A DNA stretch of 64,000 bases, taken from positions 124,001-188,000 of the forward strand of contig CP016490.1 of NCBI GenBank assembly GCA_002966495.1, read 5' to 3'. Below the pieces are notes generated by a model. The model searched no databases. It saw nothing but the letters and a program-made list of their open reading frames with translations, and had not been told where the DNA came from. Shown here piece after piece: positions 52,683 through 61,628 of this stretch (positions within the stretch are counted from its first letter, which is position 1; every line of letters starts with the position of its first letter). The position numbers were made by a program, and so were the translations under genes. The DNA is from Halomonas sp. GFAJ-1. GTDB taxonomy: Bacteria; Pseudomonadota; Gammaproteobacteria; Pseudomonadales; Halomonadaceae.

Positions 52683-53410
52683 CACCTCAACGTCTGGTGC
52701 TGCTTTCTGGCTGGGGAGTCGATAAGCGTATTTGGCAGCCCCTTACCGACTATTGGCCCGATGGGAGCGAGGTTAGCTGCGTCGACTGGCCGGGGTACGG
52801 TGACGTGGCCGCGCTGCCAGAACCTGCCACCCTTACCTCACTTGCCCATGCCATGGCCGACCAGCTGCCCAGTGATGCCGTGTGGGTGGGCTGGTCGCTA
52901 GGTGGGCTACTGGCGACCGCCTTGCTTGACCACCTGCCCGCCCCGCGGGGCCTTATCCTGATTGGCGCAGGGGAGCGGTTTTGTAGCGATGACGGCGTAA
53001 GTACCGCTGAGCTTGCCACTTTTCAGCGCGCGTTTGCCCGCGACCCTAACGCCACCTGGCAACACTTTTTACGCTGGCAAAGCCAGGGTGAGCCTAACGC
53101 TCGCCACGCCTATCAGCAGCTACGCACCCTGCTGGGGGACACCCCAAGTGCCACGCCAAGCACGCTGTCCCAAGGGCTTCACTGGCTGGCCACCCTGGAC
53201 AACACCCAGCGTTTGCAAGATGCGCCCTGTCCGGTCGGTCGGTTAGTCGGTGAGCACGACCCGTTAGTGGCTTCTGGCCAGCGTGCGCAGGCTGCCCGCC
53301 TCGCCCACGCGGGGCACTGCCCAATGCTTTCACAGCCCGCCGAGTTGGCCGGCGTCATCACTGAACACGCCGCTACGCTTACCCAGCAGGCCGTTAAGGA
53401 GTCGCCATGA
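52670..53410 (+). CDS. bioH: Pimeloyl-ACP methyl ester carboxylesterase
   Basis: 246 residues from the ATG at 52670 (GGGAGGA upstream, inside the end of bioF). An alpha/beta hydrolase: oxyanion region LSGWGVDKRIW, nucleophile motif GWSLGG near residue 85, acid region GEHDPL near 200 and histidine loop HAGHCPMLSQP near 220. It removes the methyl group added by BioC, ending the disguised fatty-acid steps. It is next to bioC, with a four-base overlap. Confidence 0.94.
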   Translation: MPRLAPQRLVLLSGWGVDKRIWQPLTDYWPDGSEVSCVDWPGYGDVAALPEPATLTSLAHAMADQLPSDAVWVGWSLGGLLATALLDHLPAPRGLILIGAGERFCSDDGVSTAELATFQRAFARDPNATWQHFLRWQSQGEPNARHAYQQLRTLLGDTPSATPSTLSQGLHWLATLDNTQRLQDAPCPVGRLVGEHDPLVASGQRAQAARLAHAGHCPMLSQPAELAGVITEHAATLTQQAVKESP

Positions 53411-54198
53411 GCAGCACGCTAGCTACGCCGCCGCCCCACCTGCCGAACTGGCAGGCAAGTGTCGCTCGGGCTTTCTCTCGGGCAGCCCCGCAATACGACG
53501 CGCTCGCCAGCGCCCAGCGTGAAATAGGCAAAGCACTGTGGCTGGCGCTGCCCACCCACGCCAAACGCGTGCTCGACCTCGGCTGCGGCACCGGCTATTG
53601 GACCCAGCGTCTGGCCGCGCGCTACCCCCACGCCCACCTTACGGGGCTGGATATTGCCCCGGGTATGCTCGCCCATGCCCAGGCACTTTACGGTGATGTG
53701 ATTACCTGGCAACAGGGCGACGCCGCCGCGCTGCCGTTTGAGAACAACCGTTTTGATCTAATCGTTTCCAACCTGGCAATTCAGTGGTGCAGCGATGTCA
53801 GCGCCGTGATGCAGGAGCTGGCTCGAGTACTCACCCCCGGTGGTGAGGCACACATCACCACGCTGCTACCCGGCACGTTGAAAGAAGTCGCCACCGCCTG
53901 GCAGCGGCCAGAAGCACTGCTGCAGATGCCCGATGCCCCTGCGATTGAAGACGCTGTTGCCCTTAGCGGCTTAACGTTGGCTCGCAGCACCACCGAGCAG
54001 CGGCAGTTTTATTACCCCGACCTAAGCGCCGTCATGGCGTCGATTAAAGGGGTAGGCGCCCAGGTAACACGGCCCAATGCGCAGCTTACCCGTCGTGAAC
54101 TGGCCGCTGCCCAAGCACGTTTTGAAACCTTACGTGAACCTCAAGGGCTGCCGGTTAGCTACCACTGTTTCACCCTGCACCTGGAAAAAACACCATGA
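53407..54198 (+). CDS. bioC: Malonyl-ACP O-methyltransferase
   Basis: 263 residues. The SAM-binding motif LDLGCGTGYWTQ near residue 57, LTGLDIAPGML and FDLIVSNLAIQWC are typical. BioC methylates malonyl-ACP so that the fatty-acid system can build pimeloyl-ACP. It overlaps bioH and bioD by four bases each. Confidence 0.95.
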   Translation: MSSTLATPPPHLPNWQASVARAFSRAAPQYDALASAQREIGKALWLALPTHAKRVLDLGCGTGYWTQRLAARYPHAHLTGLDIAPGMLAHAQALYGDVITWQQGDAAALPFENNRFDLIVSNLAIQWCSDVSAVMQELARVLTPGGEAHITTLLPGTLKEVATAWQRPEALLQMPDAPAIEDAVALSGLTLARSTTEQRQFYYPDLSAVMASIKGVGAQVTRPNAQLTRRELAAAQARFETLREPQGLPVSYHCFTLHLEKTP

Positions 54199-54920
54199 CC
54201 ACCTATTTCGTCACCGGTACGGATACCGATGCAGGTAAAACCCTGGCGACCAGCGCCCTGCTATGCGCCGCTAAAGAGCAGCGGCTTAGTACGCTAGGGC
54301 TTAAGCCGATAGCCTCGGGCAGCCGTACTACGCCAGAGGGGCTGCGCAATAGCGATGCCCTAGCGCTTCAGGCGCAAAGCACGCCACCCGTTCGCTACGA
54401 AACCGTTAACCCCTGGGCGTTCGCCCCCGCCATTGCTCCACACTTGGCCGCCCAGGAAGCAGGCGCTGTGCTGAGCGTTGCAACGGTAACGGAGGTACTG
54501 CATCAAACACTTCACCACACACAGCGCGATCTAACGTTGATAGAGGGTGCGGGCGGTTGGCGGGTACCGCTTAACGCGCATGAAGACTTCTCTGATATTC
54601 CCAACGCGCTGCAACTGCCGGTGATACTCGTGGTGGGTCTTAAACTAGGCTGCCTTAACCATGCACAGCTCACCGCGGAGGTAATCGCTGCCGATGGCCT
54701 AACGCTTGCGGGCTGGGTCGGCAGCGTGGTGGACCCTGAATTTACCGCTAACCAGTCGCGTTTTGACGCTAACCTAGCGCTCCTCAATGCCAAACTGCCA
54801 GCGCCGTGCCTGGGCATTATTCCCCATTTAGCTAGCCCTGAAGCGACGCAGGCCTATCCTTATTTGTCGTTAACACCGCTGTTGAACACCCCCACGCTGC
54901 ACCAGGAAGCCACCCAATGA
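54195..54920 (+). CDS. bioD: Dethiobiotin synthetase
   Basis: 241 residues. The P-loop GTDTDAGKT is at residues 7-15, with KPIASG, the IEGAGGWRVPLN block near 115 and VVGLKLGCLNHAQLT near 150. It closes the ureido ring of dethiobiotin with CO2 and ATP. It overlaps bioC and bioA by four bases. Confidence 0.96.
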   Translation: MTTYFVTGTDTDAGKTLATSALLCAAKEQRLSTLGLKPIASGSRTTPEGLRNSDALALQAQSTPPVRYETVNPWAFAPAIAPHLAAQEAGAVLSVATVTEVLHQTLHHTQRDLTLIEGAGGWRVPLNAHEDFSDIPNALQLPVILVVGLKLGCLNHAQLTAEVIAADGLTLAGWVGSVVDPEFTANQSRFDANLALLNAKLPAPCLGIIPHLASPEATQAYPYLSLTPLLNTPTLHQEATQ

Positions 54921-56197
54921 ACTCCCCTGTTTGGCACCCTTACGCTCATCTAAAAACCCAAACGCCTGCCCCCAAGGTTATCGGTGGTAGCGGCAGCCAT
55001 TTTACGCTGGAAAGCGGCGAGCACCTGCTGGATGCCACCTGCTCCTGGTGGTGCATGATTCATGGCTACGCCCACCCGCGTTTAGTGGCCGCGATTCGCG
55101 AGCAGGCGGGCGAGCTTTGCCATGTCATGCTGGGTGGTCTCACCCACGACCCCGCCGACCTGCTCGCGCAAGCACTGGTGCGTATTACCCCGCCGGGGCT
55201 GAATCACGTGTTCTACTCCGACAGCGGCTCGGTGGGCATGGAAGTGGCGATGAAGATGGCTTTGCAGTACCAAGTGCTTATCGGCCATCCCGAAAAACGC
55301 AAGATGCTTTCATTAATGAAGGCCTACCATGGCGACACCACCGGCTGCATGGCGGTGTGCGACCCAGAAGAAGGCATGCACAGCCTGTTCGCAAGCCTGC
55401 TGCCCCAACACCACTTTGCCCCGGCACCTACCGCCCCCTTCCATGCCAGCATGGAACAGGTCGAACACGACCTTAGCGCCTTGCGCTGCGTGCTTGAACG
55501 GCATCACCATGAGATTGCCGCGCTGTTAATGGAGCCTTTGCTGCAGGCGGCGGGCGGGCTAAACATGACCTCGCCCCACTACCTACGCGGCGCACGGGCG
55601 CTATGCGATGAGTTTGGCGTGCTGCTGATTTTTGATGAAGTTGCTACCGGTTTTGGCCGCACCGGCAAACTGTTTGCGGCCAATCACGCCGATGTAACGC
55701 CGGATATTATGGTGCTTTCCAAAGGGCTGACCGGCGGCTACTTGGGCCATGCGGCTACGCTTGCCACGGATCGCGTCCACGACGCGTTTATCGGCGACAG
55801 CCCCCATCACGCCTTTATGCACGGCCCTACCTTTATGGGCAACCCGCTGGCTTGCCGAGTCGCGCTGGAAAGCCTGCGGGTGTTTGAAGAAGAGAACTAC
55901 CTAGCGAAAATTGCCGCCCTTAGCCAAACGCTACATCGTGAGCTGCGGCAAGACACAGCGCTTAATGCCCACCCAGCGGTAGCCGATGTGCGCGTATTAG
56001 GGGCCACGGCGGTGATTGAAGCGCACAGCGCGGACGCACTGAAAGGGGTAGCCAACTTCGCCCGAGCGCGCGGCGTATGGCTGCGCCCCATTGGCCGCTG
56101 GCTTTACACCATGCCCGCCTATATCGCTTCCAACGCCGAGATCACCCAGATTACCGGGGTGATGAAGGCATGGTTTTTAGAGCATCAGTCACCCTAA
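54917..56197 (+). CDS. bioA: Adenosylmethionine-8-amino-7-oxononanoate aminotransferase
   Basis: 426 residues. A class III PLP aminotransferase using SAM as amino donor. LDATCSWWCMIHGYAHP, the SDSGSVGMEVAMKMALQY region, FDEVATGFGRTGKLFA and the PLP lysine LSKGLTGGYLGHAAT appear in order. It ends the biotin operon and overlaps the converging sirtuin gene by four bases. Confidence 0.96.
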   Translation: MNSPVWHPYAHLKTQTPAPKVIGGSGSHFTLESGEHLLDATCSWWCMIHGYAHPRLVAAIREQAGELCHVMLGGLTHDPADLLAQALVRITPPGLNHVFYSDSGSVGMEVAMKMALQYQVLIGHPEKRKMLSLMKAYHGDTTGCMAVCDPEEGMHSLFASLLPQHHFAPAPTAPFHASMEQVEHDLSALRCVLERHHHEIAALLMEPLLQAAGGLNMTSPHYLRGARALCDEFGVLLIFDEVATGFGRTGKLFAANHADVTPDIMVLSKGLTGGYLGHAATLATDRVHDAFIGDSPHHAFMHGPTFMGNPLACRVALESLRVFEEENYLAKIAALSQTLHRELRQDTALNAHPAVADVRVLGATAVIEAHSADALKGVANFARARGVWLRPIGRWLYTMPAYIASNAEITQITGVMKAWFLEHQSP

Positions 56198-56907
56198 GGC
56201 AGTATCAAACTCCCCTGCTTACGCCATTGATTCACCAGGGCGGGCACGCCTTCGCCTGCGGTGGTATTGATCGCCAGTACACCCGGAGGCGTGAGTGAAT
56301 CCGCGTTGGGGTCCACTAGGGCGCAGGGGGTATCGTAGTCGATATAGCTCAGCAGCGAAGCGGCAGGCATCACCGCCAAGGAGGTACCGACCACCAGAAA
56401 AAAGTCGGCTTCGCTGACCAGCTCGCAGGCGTCTTCAAACAGCGGCACCGGCTCGCCAAACCACACCACATCGGGGCGCAGCTGGCTGCCCATATCGCAT
56501 ACATCACCCAGCGCAATACCGCCCTTGGGTAGCCGATAGCGAAGCCGCATATCGACAGAAGAGCGCGCTTGCAGAATCTCACCGTGCAGATGCAGCACAT
56601 CCCGCGACCCCGCTCGCTCGTGCAGGTCGTCAATATTTTGGGTAACAACGCTTACTTTAAAGCCCTCTTTTTCAAGCGCCGCCAGTGCTTTGTGGGCCGC
56701 ATTCGGCTTTGCCTTTCGAATCTGCTCTCGGCGCTGGTTGTAAAACTCCAAGACGCGTTCAGGGTCGCGGCGCCACCCTTGCGGTGTGGCCACTTCCTCT
56801 AAGGGATACTCTTCCCATAGCCCATCGCTTGCGCGAAACGACCTAATGCCACTCTCGACACTAATACCTGAGCCGGTGAAAACTACTAAGTGGGGAGGTG
56901 CTGTCAT
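56194..56907 (-). CDS. cobB: NAD-dependent protein deacylase (sirtuin), zinc-cysteine-less type
   Basis: 237 residues. The sirtuin signatures are GSGISVESGIRSFRASDGLWEEY at residues 12-34, VVTQNIDDLHERAGS near 90, LHGE, RPDVVWFGE and VVGTSLAVMPAA. The Y-x-x-R pair (FYNQRREQ) seen in desuccinylases is present, so it may remove succinyl or malonyl groups. The four zinc-binding cysteines of CobB are missing; the region reads GDVCDMGSQLRPDVV with a single cysteine, as in a subgroup I recall from Bacteroidetes. It lies beside aceK, another enzyme-regulating gene. Confidence 0.88.
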   Translation of the reverse strand: MTAPPHLVVFTGSGISVESGIRSFRASDGLWEEYPLEEVATPQGWRRDPERVLEFYNQRREQIRKAKPNAAHKALAALEKEGFKVSVVTQNIDDLHERAGSRDVLHLHGEILQARSSVDMRLRYRLPKGGIALGDVCDMGSQLRPDVVWFGEPVPLFEDACELVSEADFFLVVGTSLAVMPAASLLSYIDYDTPCALVDPNADSLTPPGVLAINTTAGEGVPALVNQWRKQGSLILP

Positions 56908-56941
56908 AGTGTCTCTCGGTTACATTGCGCCTTACGGCTTC

Positions 56942-58708
56942 TTAATATACCAGCTGCCCTATCGTTCCCGCGAAACGCTGTTTATTGCGATAGGGGTAAA
57001 CGTCGATCACTCGCCCATCGATAATCGCCTGCTGCAGTTCCAACCAATAATCCGGGTCGAACAGCTCAGGATGCTGCTGCATAAAGACAGCGCGTAGCTC
57101 GGCATTGGCAAACATGAAGGGGCCAAACTCCTCAGGGAAGATGTCGTTGGGCCCAATGGAGAAGCTCTCGGCCCCGCCCCCTTGAAAGTCATTGCCGTAG
57201 GATTTAGGAATGTGCCGAAAACGACACTCGGTGAGGTAACTGACCTCATCGTAATCGTAAAAAATCACCCGTCCGTGGCGCGTCACCCCAAAGTTTTTCA
57301 GCAACATATCGCCAGGAAAAATATTCGCCGCCGCCATCTGTTTGATGGCGTTGCCGTAATCCTTAAGCACCATCACCTGCTCATCGGCGCTGCACTGCTC
57401 CAGGTAGATATTGAGCGGCGTCATCATCCGCTCGGTGTAGCAGTGCTTGATGATCACCTTGTCATCTTTAAGCGATACCGTAGAGGGCGCGACCTCTAAT
57501 AGATGCTCGAGGCAATCCGGCGCGAAGTGGTCTTTGCGGACAATAAAGTTTGAGAATTCCTGGGTATCCGCCATTCGCCCCACCCGGTCGTGGCGCTTTA
57601 CCAGCCGGTACTTCTCCCGCACCACCGCGTGGGTGACCTCCTTCGCGGGATCGAATTTATCTTTAATGATCTTAAAAACGGTGCGAAAGCTGGGCAGTAC
57701 AAACACCGCCATCACCATGCCACGCACACCGGGCGCGATAATAAACTGATCTTCGCGCTTAGCAACCTGCAGATTAAGCGCCCGGAAAAACGCCGTTTTG
57801 CCGTACTTAAAAAAGCCAATCGCCGCATACAGCTCACTTTCAGGCTTATGGGGCATCAGCTGCTTTAGATAGCTGACAAATTCGCTCGGCACCGGTACTT
57901 CCACCTGAAAATAGGCGCGGGTAAACGAGAAGATAATCGAGACTTCATCCGTTTCTGTGAGCACCGTGTCCAAATGCAGGCACGGATCGCCGCCCTGCTG
58001 CTCACCAAAGCCTTCGCCGTGAAGCACTGGCAGTACCAGCGGCACCTGCTCGCCGCCGCCTAAAATACGGCCCACCAAGTACGCCCCTTTGTTGCGATAA
58101 AAGACGTTTTTAAGCAGCTCAATCTGGGCATCTTCTGCCTGCAAAATAGCCGCTGGGAGCTGGCTTTTCAGCAGATCGGCCCCGAGGGCAATATCGCCCT
58201 CCAAGTCAGCAAATGGGTTGTCAAACGGCGCCTCATCCAGCGCCCAGGCCAGTGCCGCCTGCCAATCCCCATTTACCGTTTGCCTTCGGCACAGCTCAAT
58301 GCCGGAGTGGTGGGCAGCGTCTTCACGAGAGCTGTAAACAAACATCCACTCGTTACGGATGTGGCGATAGTGAAACACTGAGCAAAACAGTGAGTTGAAA
58401 AACGTCTCCGCCAGCTCGTAATCCAGCCGCTGAGCGATCATTTCGGCATAGTGACCGCGGGCTTCCCCCCAAGTTTCACAGTGCGCCAGCACATCATGTT
58501 CAAAAGTGCGCTGCAAACGCTCTAGGGTATCGCCTACGCGCTCTTCATAGAGGTTGATACGGGCAGCGGACGCTTGCTGCGCTTCGCGCCACGCGGCATC
58601 GCGGAAACGACGACTGGCATCCGCCGTGATCTGTTTAAAGCGCCCACGATAGGCATCAAACCCATGCAGAATCGTGGCGGCTAAGCGGTAGGCCGGAGAG
58701 AGCTTCAT
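56942..58708 (-). CDS. aceK: Isocitrate dehydrogenase kinase/phosphatase
   Basis: 588 residues, the usual AceK size. It phosphorylates isocitrate dehydrogenase to switch carbon between the TCA cycle and glyoxylate shunt, and reverses it. Marks are PGVRGMVMAVFVLPSFRTVFKIIKDKFDP near residue 330, the ERMMTPLNIYLE block, FPGDMLLKNFGVTRHGRVIFYDYDEV near 455 and NDIFPEEFGPFMF near the C-terminus. Isocitrate lyase and malate synthase are not in the window. The start has only a weak ribosome site. Confidence 0.95.
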   Translation of the reverse strand: MKLSPAYRLAATILHGFDAYRGRFKQITADASRRFRDAAWREAQQASAARINLYEERVGDTLERLQRTFEHDVLAHCETWGEARGHYAEMIAQRLDYELAETFFNSLFCSVFHYRHIRNEWMFVYSSREDAAHHSGIELCRRQTVNGDWQAALAWALDEAPFDNPFADLEGDIALGADLLKSQLPAAILQAEDAQIELLKNVFYRNKGAYLVGRILGGGEQVPLVLPVLHGEGFGEQQGGDPCLHLDTVLTETDEVSIIFSFTRAYFQVEVPVPSEFVSYLKQLMPHKPESELYAAIGFFKYGKTAFFRALNLQVAKREDQFIIAPGVRGMVMAVFVLPSFRTVFKIIKDKFDPAKEVTHAVVREKYRLVKRHDRVGRMADTQEFSNFIVRKDHFAPDCLEHLLEVAPSTVSLKDDKVIIKHCYTERMMTPLNIYLEQCSADEQVMVLKDYGNAIKQMAAANIFPGDMLLKNFGVTRHGRVIFYDYDEVSYLTECRFRHIPKSYGNDFQGGGAESFSIGPNDIFPEEFGPFMFANAELRAVFMQQHPELFDPDYWLELQQAIIDGRVIDVYPYRNKQRFAGTIGQLVY

Positions 58709-58725
58709 GTCAGGGTTGCTCGTTT

Positions 58726-58752
58726 AAAAAGAGAGTGCACAAAGACTCTCTT
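58726..58752 (-). terminator. Rho-independent terminator after the tyrosine ammonia-lyase gene
   Basis: On the - strand AAGAGAGT pairs with ACTCTCTT (8 bp; 58745-58752 with 58729-58736) and is followed by further T residues (58726-58728). It ends the PYP cluster before aceK. Confidence 0.8.
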
Positions 58753-58796
58753 AATGCCTGACTACATACGAGACGACCTTAGTGGAGGAGCGCGCG

Positions 58797-60377
58797 TTAA
58801 GCGCTCTCCTGCGGGGCGGTATCCAGCAGCGCCATCAGCGGTGCAACGTGGTCGGGGTCGGCAAGCAGCTGTGAGAGTTGGGTAATGTCTTCTGACAATG
58901 GGCGGTCTTGTTCAAGCGGGCGAACCGTTTCTCGCACCCAGTGGCAGAGCGTTTGGGAGGCATGGCTAAGCGCGTGGGGGTTCTTCAACTCAGCGCCCTG
59001 TACCAGCACCAACGCTTCAATCGCTAAGATTTGGTAAAGCTGCTCTAAACTCGTGCTTGCGCGGCGTGCGGCAATAGTTCCCAGCGGCACGATATCCTGA
59101 TTGTCCGCATTCGTCGGAATAGACTGAATAGAGGCGGGCATGGCGTGGCTACGTAATTCAGCCACTAGCGCCGTTGCGCTCACCTGAGCCCCCATAAAAC
59201 CACTGTGCAAGCCTGTCTCAAGCGGCTGCATAAACGCTGGCAAGCCTTTATTTTTGAGCGGGTCGGTAATACGGGCAATGCGGCGCTCGCTGTAGAGCGC
59301 CATCTGAATGAGCGCATTGTTGAGGTGATCGCTGGCAAAGGCTAAGTGCTGCCCAAAAAAATTCCCACCGTGCAAAACCAAGCCGTCATCGGCAAACAGT
59401 AGCGGGTTATCAGTGACCGCTTCCAGTTCAACACGCACCGTTTGCGCATGTTGCTCAACAACGTCCCACACGGCACCTAGCGCCTGGGGAGCACAGCGCA
59501 GCGTATACGCATCTTGGGGTAGCGGCCGGTGCTGGGTAATATCGCTGGGCATCTCTGGAAGCTGCTCCGATACGGGCCTCCAAGGTATTAGTGCATCGCT
59601 AGTTGCGGATAGCGACCAAAGCCACTGGTGAAGCTGCCGCTGGCCTAGGTGTGGACGAAGCTTGCCTATCAGCGGATGAAACGCCTCGCGGTGCCCACCC
59701 AGTAGTTCCGAGTAAAGCAGTACCAGTAAGGCACTGAGTTTTACCGCCCGTTGCGCAGCAGTGGCATTCAACGCCGCGATACCGGCCGTGGTCGAAGTGC
59801 CATTGACGAGCGCAATCGCATCTTTGCCTTGCAGGACAAGCGGCTCCCACCCCAGCTGCCGGTGAGCCTCGGCGCTGTCGATCCAACGGCCGCCACGCAG
59901 GCTCACTCTGCCTTCACCGCTCAATGCGCGGGCCAGGTGCGCCAGCGGCGTTAAATCACCACTCGCCCCTACCGTGCCTCGCGAGGGCACTTCAGGCACC
60001 ACGTCCGCCTCAAGCCATGCAAGCAGCCGCTCGATTAATAAAGGGTTCGCGCCGGAGTGTCCTCTAACTAGACTCGCGACGCGGGCCACCATCATGGCGC
60101 GAACATGGATGTGTGCCAGCGGCTCCCCTACACCGCTGCATAGGTGATAGACCAAATTCTGCTGCAGGAGCGCTGACTGCTTAGGGTCTACGTCCGTGGT
60201 GGCCAGCGGCCCGTACCCTGTTGTCACTCCGTAGATACGGCGTCGCTGGTTAATAGCGTCGCACAGAAAAGCATGTGCTTGTACGGTCGCTCGTTTTTCT
60301 TCTTGCGACAGCACAAGCATCTGACGCCCAAGGGCGATGTTTTCAATCTCTTCCAACGTCCGAGAGCCATCGTTCAT
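58797..60377 (-). CDS. tal: Tyrosine ammonia-lyase (PYP chromophore synthesis)
   Basis: 526 residues from the ATG at 60377 (AGGAAG upstream). A member of the aromatic amino-acid lyase family with the MIO cofactor loop Ala138-Ser139-Gly140 (TVGASGDLTPLAHL) and the catalytic Tyr55 (TTGYG). The substrate-selectivity position reads Y-H-L (residues 77-79), as in tyrosine-specific lyases, rather than the S-H-x of histidine lyases or Phe of phenylalanine lyases. It makes p-coumarate from tyrosine. With the ligase and pyp next to it the role as chromophore source is clear. It starts 22 bases after the ligase stop. Confidence 0.92.
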   Translation of the reverse strand: MNDGSRTLEEIENIALGRQMLVLSQEEKRATVQAHAFLCDAINQRRRIYGVTTGYGPLATTDVDPKQSALLQQNLVYHLCSGVGEPLAHIHVRAMMVARVASLVRGHSGANPLLIERLLAWLEADVVPEVPSRGTVGASGDLTPLAHLARALSGEGRVSLRGGRWIDSAEAHRQLGWEPLVLQGKDAIALVNGTSTTAGIAALNATAAQRAVKLSALLVLLYSELLGGHREAFHPLIGKLRPHLGQRQLHQWLWSLSATSDALIPWRPVSEQLPEMPSDITQHRPLPQDAYTLRCAPQALGAVWDVVEQHAQTVRVELEAVTDNPLLFADDGLVLHGGNFFGQHLAFASDHLNNALIQMALYSERRIARITDPLKNKGLPAFMQPLETGLHSGFMGAQVSATALVAELRSHAMPASIQSIPTNADNQDIVPLGTIAARRASTSLEQLYQILAIEALVLVQGAELKNPHALSHASQTLCHWVRETVRPLEQDRPLSEDITQLSQLLADPDHVAPLMALLDTAPQESA

Positions 60378-60399
60378 ATCAGTACTTCCTGTACAAAAA

Positions 60400-61530
60400 T
60401 TACCAATCAGTGAGTTTGCCCATCGCATTGGTTGGTAGCGATGCTCCGTAAGTGATACTTACCGGGCGCTCTGCGGCTGGCCAGTGGGCCGTGGCTTGGG
60501 CAATCGTACTGGCGGTTGAATGTTCGTCTTGCGCAGGAACCACGAACGCCTTTAAGCGTGGCGATGCGGCAGACCCGGTGACGCGCACACTACAGTCGGC
60601 AACCCCGGTTAACGCGCATAAATTCCGCGCAACATGCTGGGGGCTGACGTTAACACCACCAATGATGACCACATCGTCAAGGCGCCCTTTCACCGTAAAA
60701 TGGGTGTCGTCGACCCACTGCGTAGCGTCCAGAAGCGGAACCGGGTGGTCACTATTAACGCGCTGAAGGTGCTGTGTATTGTGGCGTTGCCAGTGGGTTA
60801 GCAGCTGGTAGGGCTCAGAGGCACGCCAACGGGTTGCCACACCGCCGGTTTCTGTACTGCCATAAATATCGAGCAAACCGGCTAAGCCTTGCTCAACCAG
60901 CGTGTTAGACGTAGCCGCCGAAAGGGGAGCCGATGAAGAGACGCCCGTCACGTTTTCAGGCCACTCCTTGCGAGTGCTTGCCAGGTAGTCCCAGCAAGGC
61001 GGCACAGTCACCAGCATGTCGCCAGGCGCCAAAGCGGGCATAGCGGCTCCTGCTACACTAACGCGCGGTATATTCAACTGTGCTGGCAGGGCAACGCCCC
61101 ACATAAAGCCGTAAAGGTGGTGTACCGGTAACCATCCTATGACACGGTTAATTGGCATCACAGGCGCTAAGCGGCGTACTAACGCCTTCACTTCCGCTGC
61201 TATATCTTCCCAACGGTGTAAATGTGCGCTGGGAGCGCCTGTACTCCCTGACGTGCGAAACGTAAGGCCTGACGTATCATCGAGCGCCTGCGCCACAATG
61301 GCTGCCCAGTCATCAATGTGCTGAGTCATGAGAAGACGGTCTTCTACCCCTGTTTCATATAAACGAAAGTATTCATTTACACAGGCGGCGAGATGCAGTC
61401 TTTCGAGGGAGTCGATGGAGGGCGAACTTTGCCAGTCTGGCGCGGGAGTTCCGCGGTAGGCAGCGAGTTCAGCGCTTAGCAGAGATTGCAGAACCGCCTT
61501 GCAATCGGCTTCGCTTAGCCACTGAGGCAT
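60400..61530 (-). CDS. pcl: p-Coumarate:CoA ligase of the PYP cluster (short AMP-binding enzyme)
   Basis: 376 residues from the ATG at 61530 (AAGGA seven bases upstream). It belongs to the adenylate-forming superfamily: P-loop TSGSTGAPS at residues 93-101, GWLPVHHLYGFMWG near 145, the YGSTETGGVATRW motif and the hinge GRLDDVVIIGGVNVSPQHVA; the C-terminal lysine region NAMGKLTDW ends the protein. It is shorter than plant-type 4CL enzymes, as expected for PYP-associated ligases. It should activate p-coumarate for attachment to PYP. Substrate is inferred from context. Confidence 0.88.
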   Translation of the reverse strand: MPQWLSEADCKAVLQSLLSAELAAYRGTPAPDWQSSPSIDSLERLHLAACVNEYFRLYETGVEDRLLMTQHIDDWAAIVAQALDDTSGLTFRTSGSTGAPSAHLHRWEDIAAEVKALVRRLAPVMPINRVIGWLPVHHLYGFMWGVALPAQLNIPRVSVAGAAMPALAPGDMLVTVPPCWDYLASTRKEWPENVTGVSSSAPLSAATSNTLVEQGLAGLLDIYGSTETGGVATRWRASEPYQLLTHWQRHNTQHLQRVNSDHPVPLLDATQWVDDTHFTVKGRLDDVVIIGGVNVSPQHVARNLCALTGVADCSVRVTGSAASPRLKAFVVPAQDEHSTASTIAQATAHWPAAERPVSITYGASLPTNAMGKLTDW

Positions 61531-61570
61531 CTGATGATCCTTAATAACGCCAGAAATAACGTACGGTTTA

Positions 61571-61610
61571 AACACAAAACCGCCCACTCACAGTATCTAT
61601 TGAGCGGGCG
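61571..61610 (-). terminator. Terminator-like hairpin between pyp and pcl
   Basis: On the - strand CGCCCGCTCA pairs with TGAGTGGGCG (one G-U pair), followed by GTTTTGTGTTT. The T-run is interrupted, so partial read-through into pcl-tal is likely; this would make more pyp than enzyme mRNA. Confidence 0.65.
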
Positions 61611-61628
61611 GCCCTTGGGTAATCTGGG

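Noticed and set aside
58797..60377. Histidine ammonia-lyase (hutH)
   Set aside because: No hut genes are near, the selectivity position reads Y-H-L rather than S-H-x, and the gene sits with pyp and a CoA ligase.
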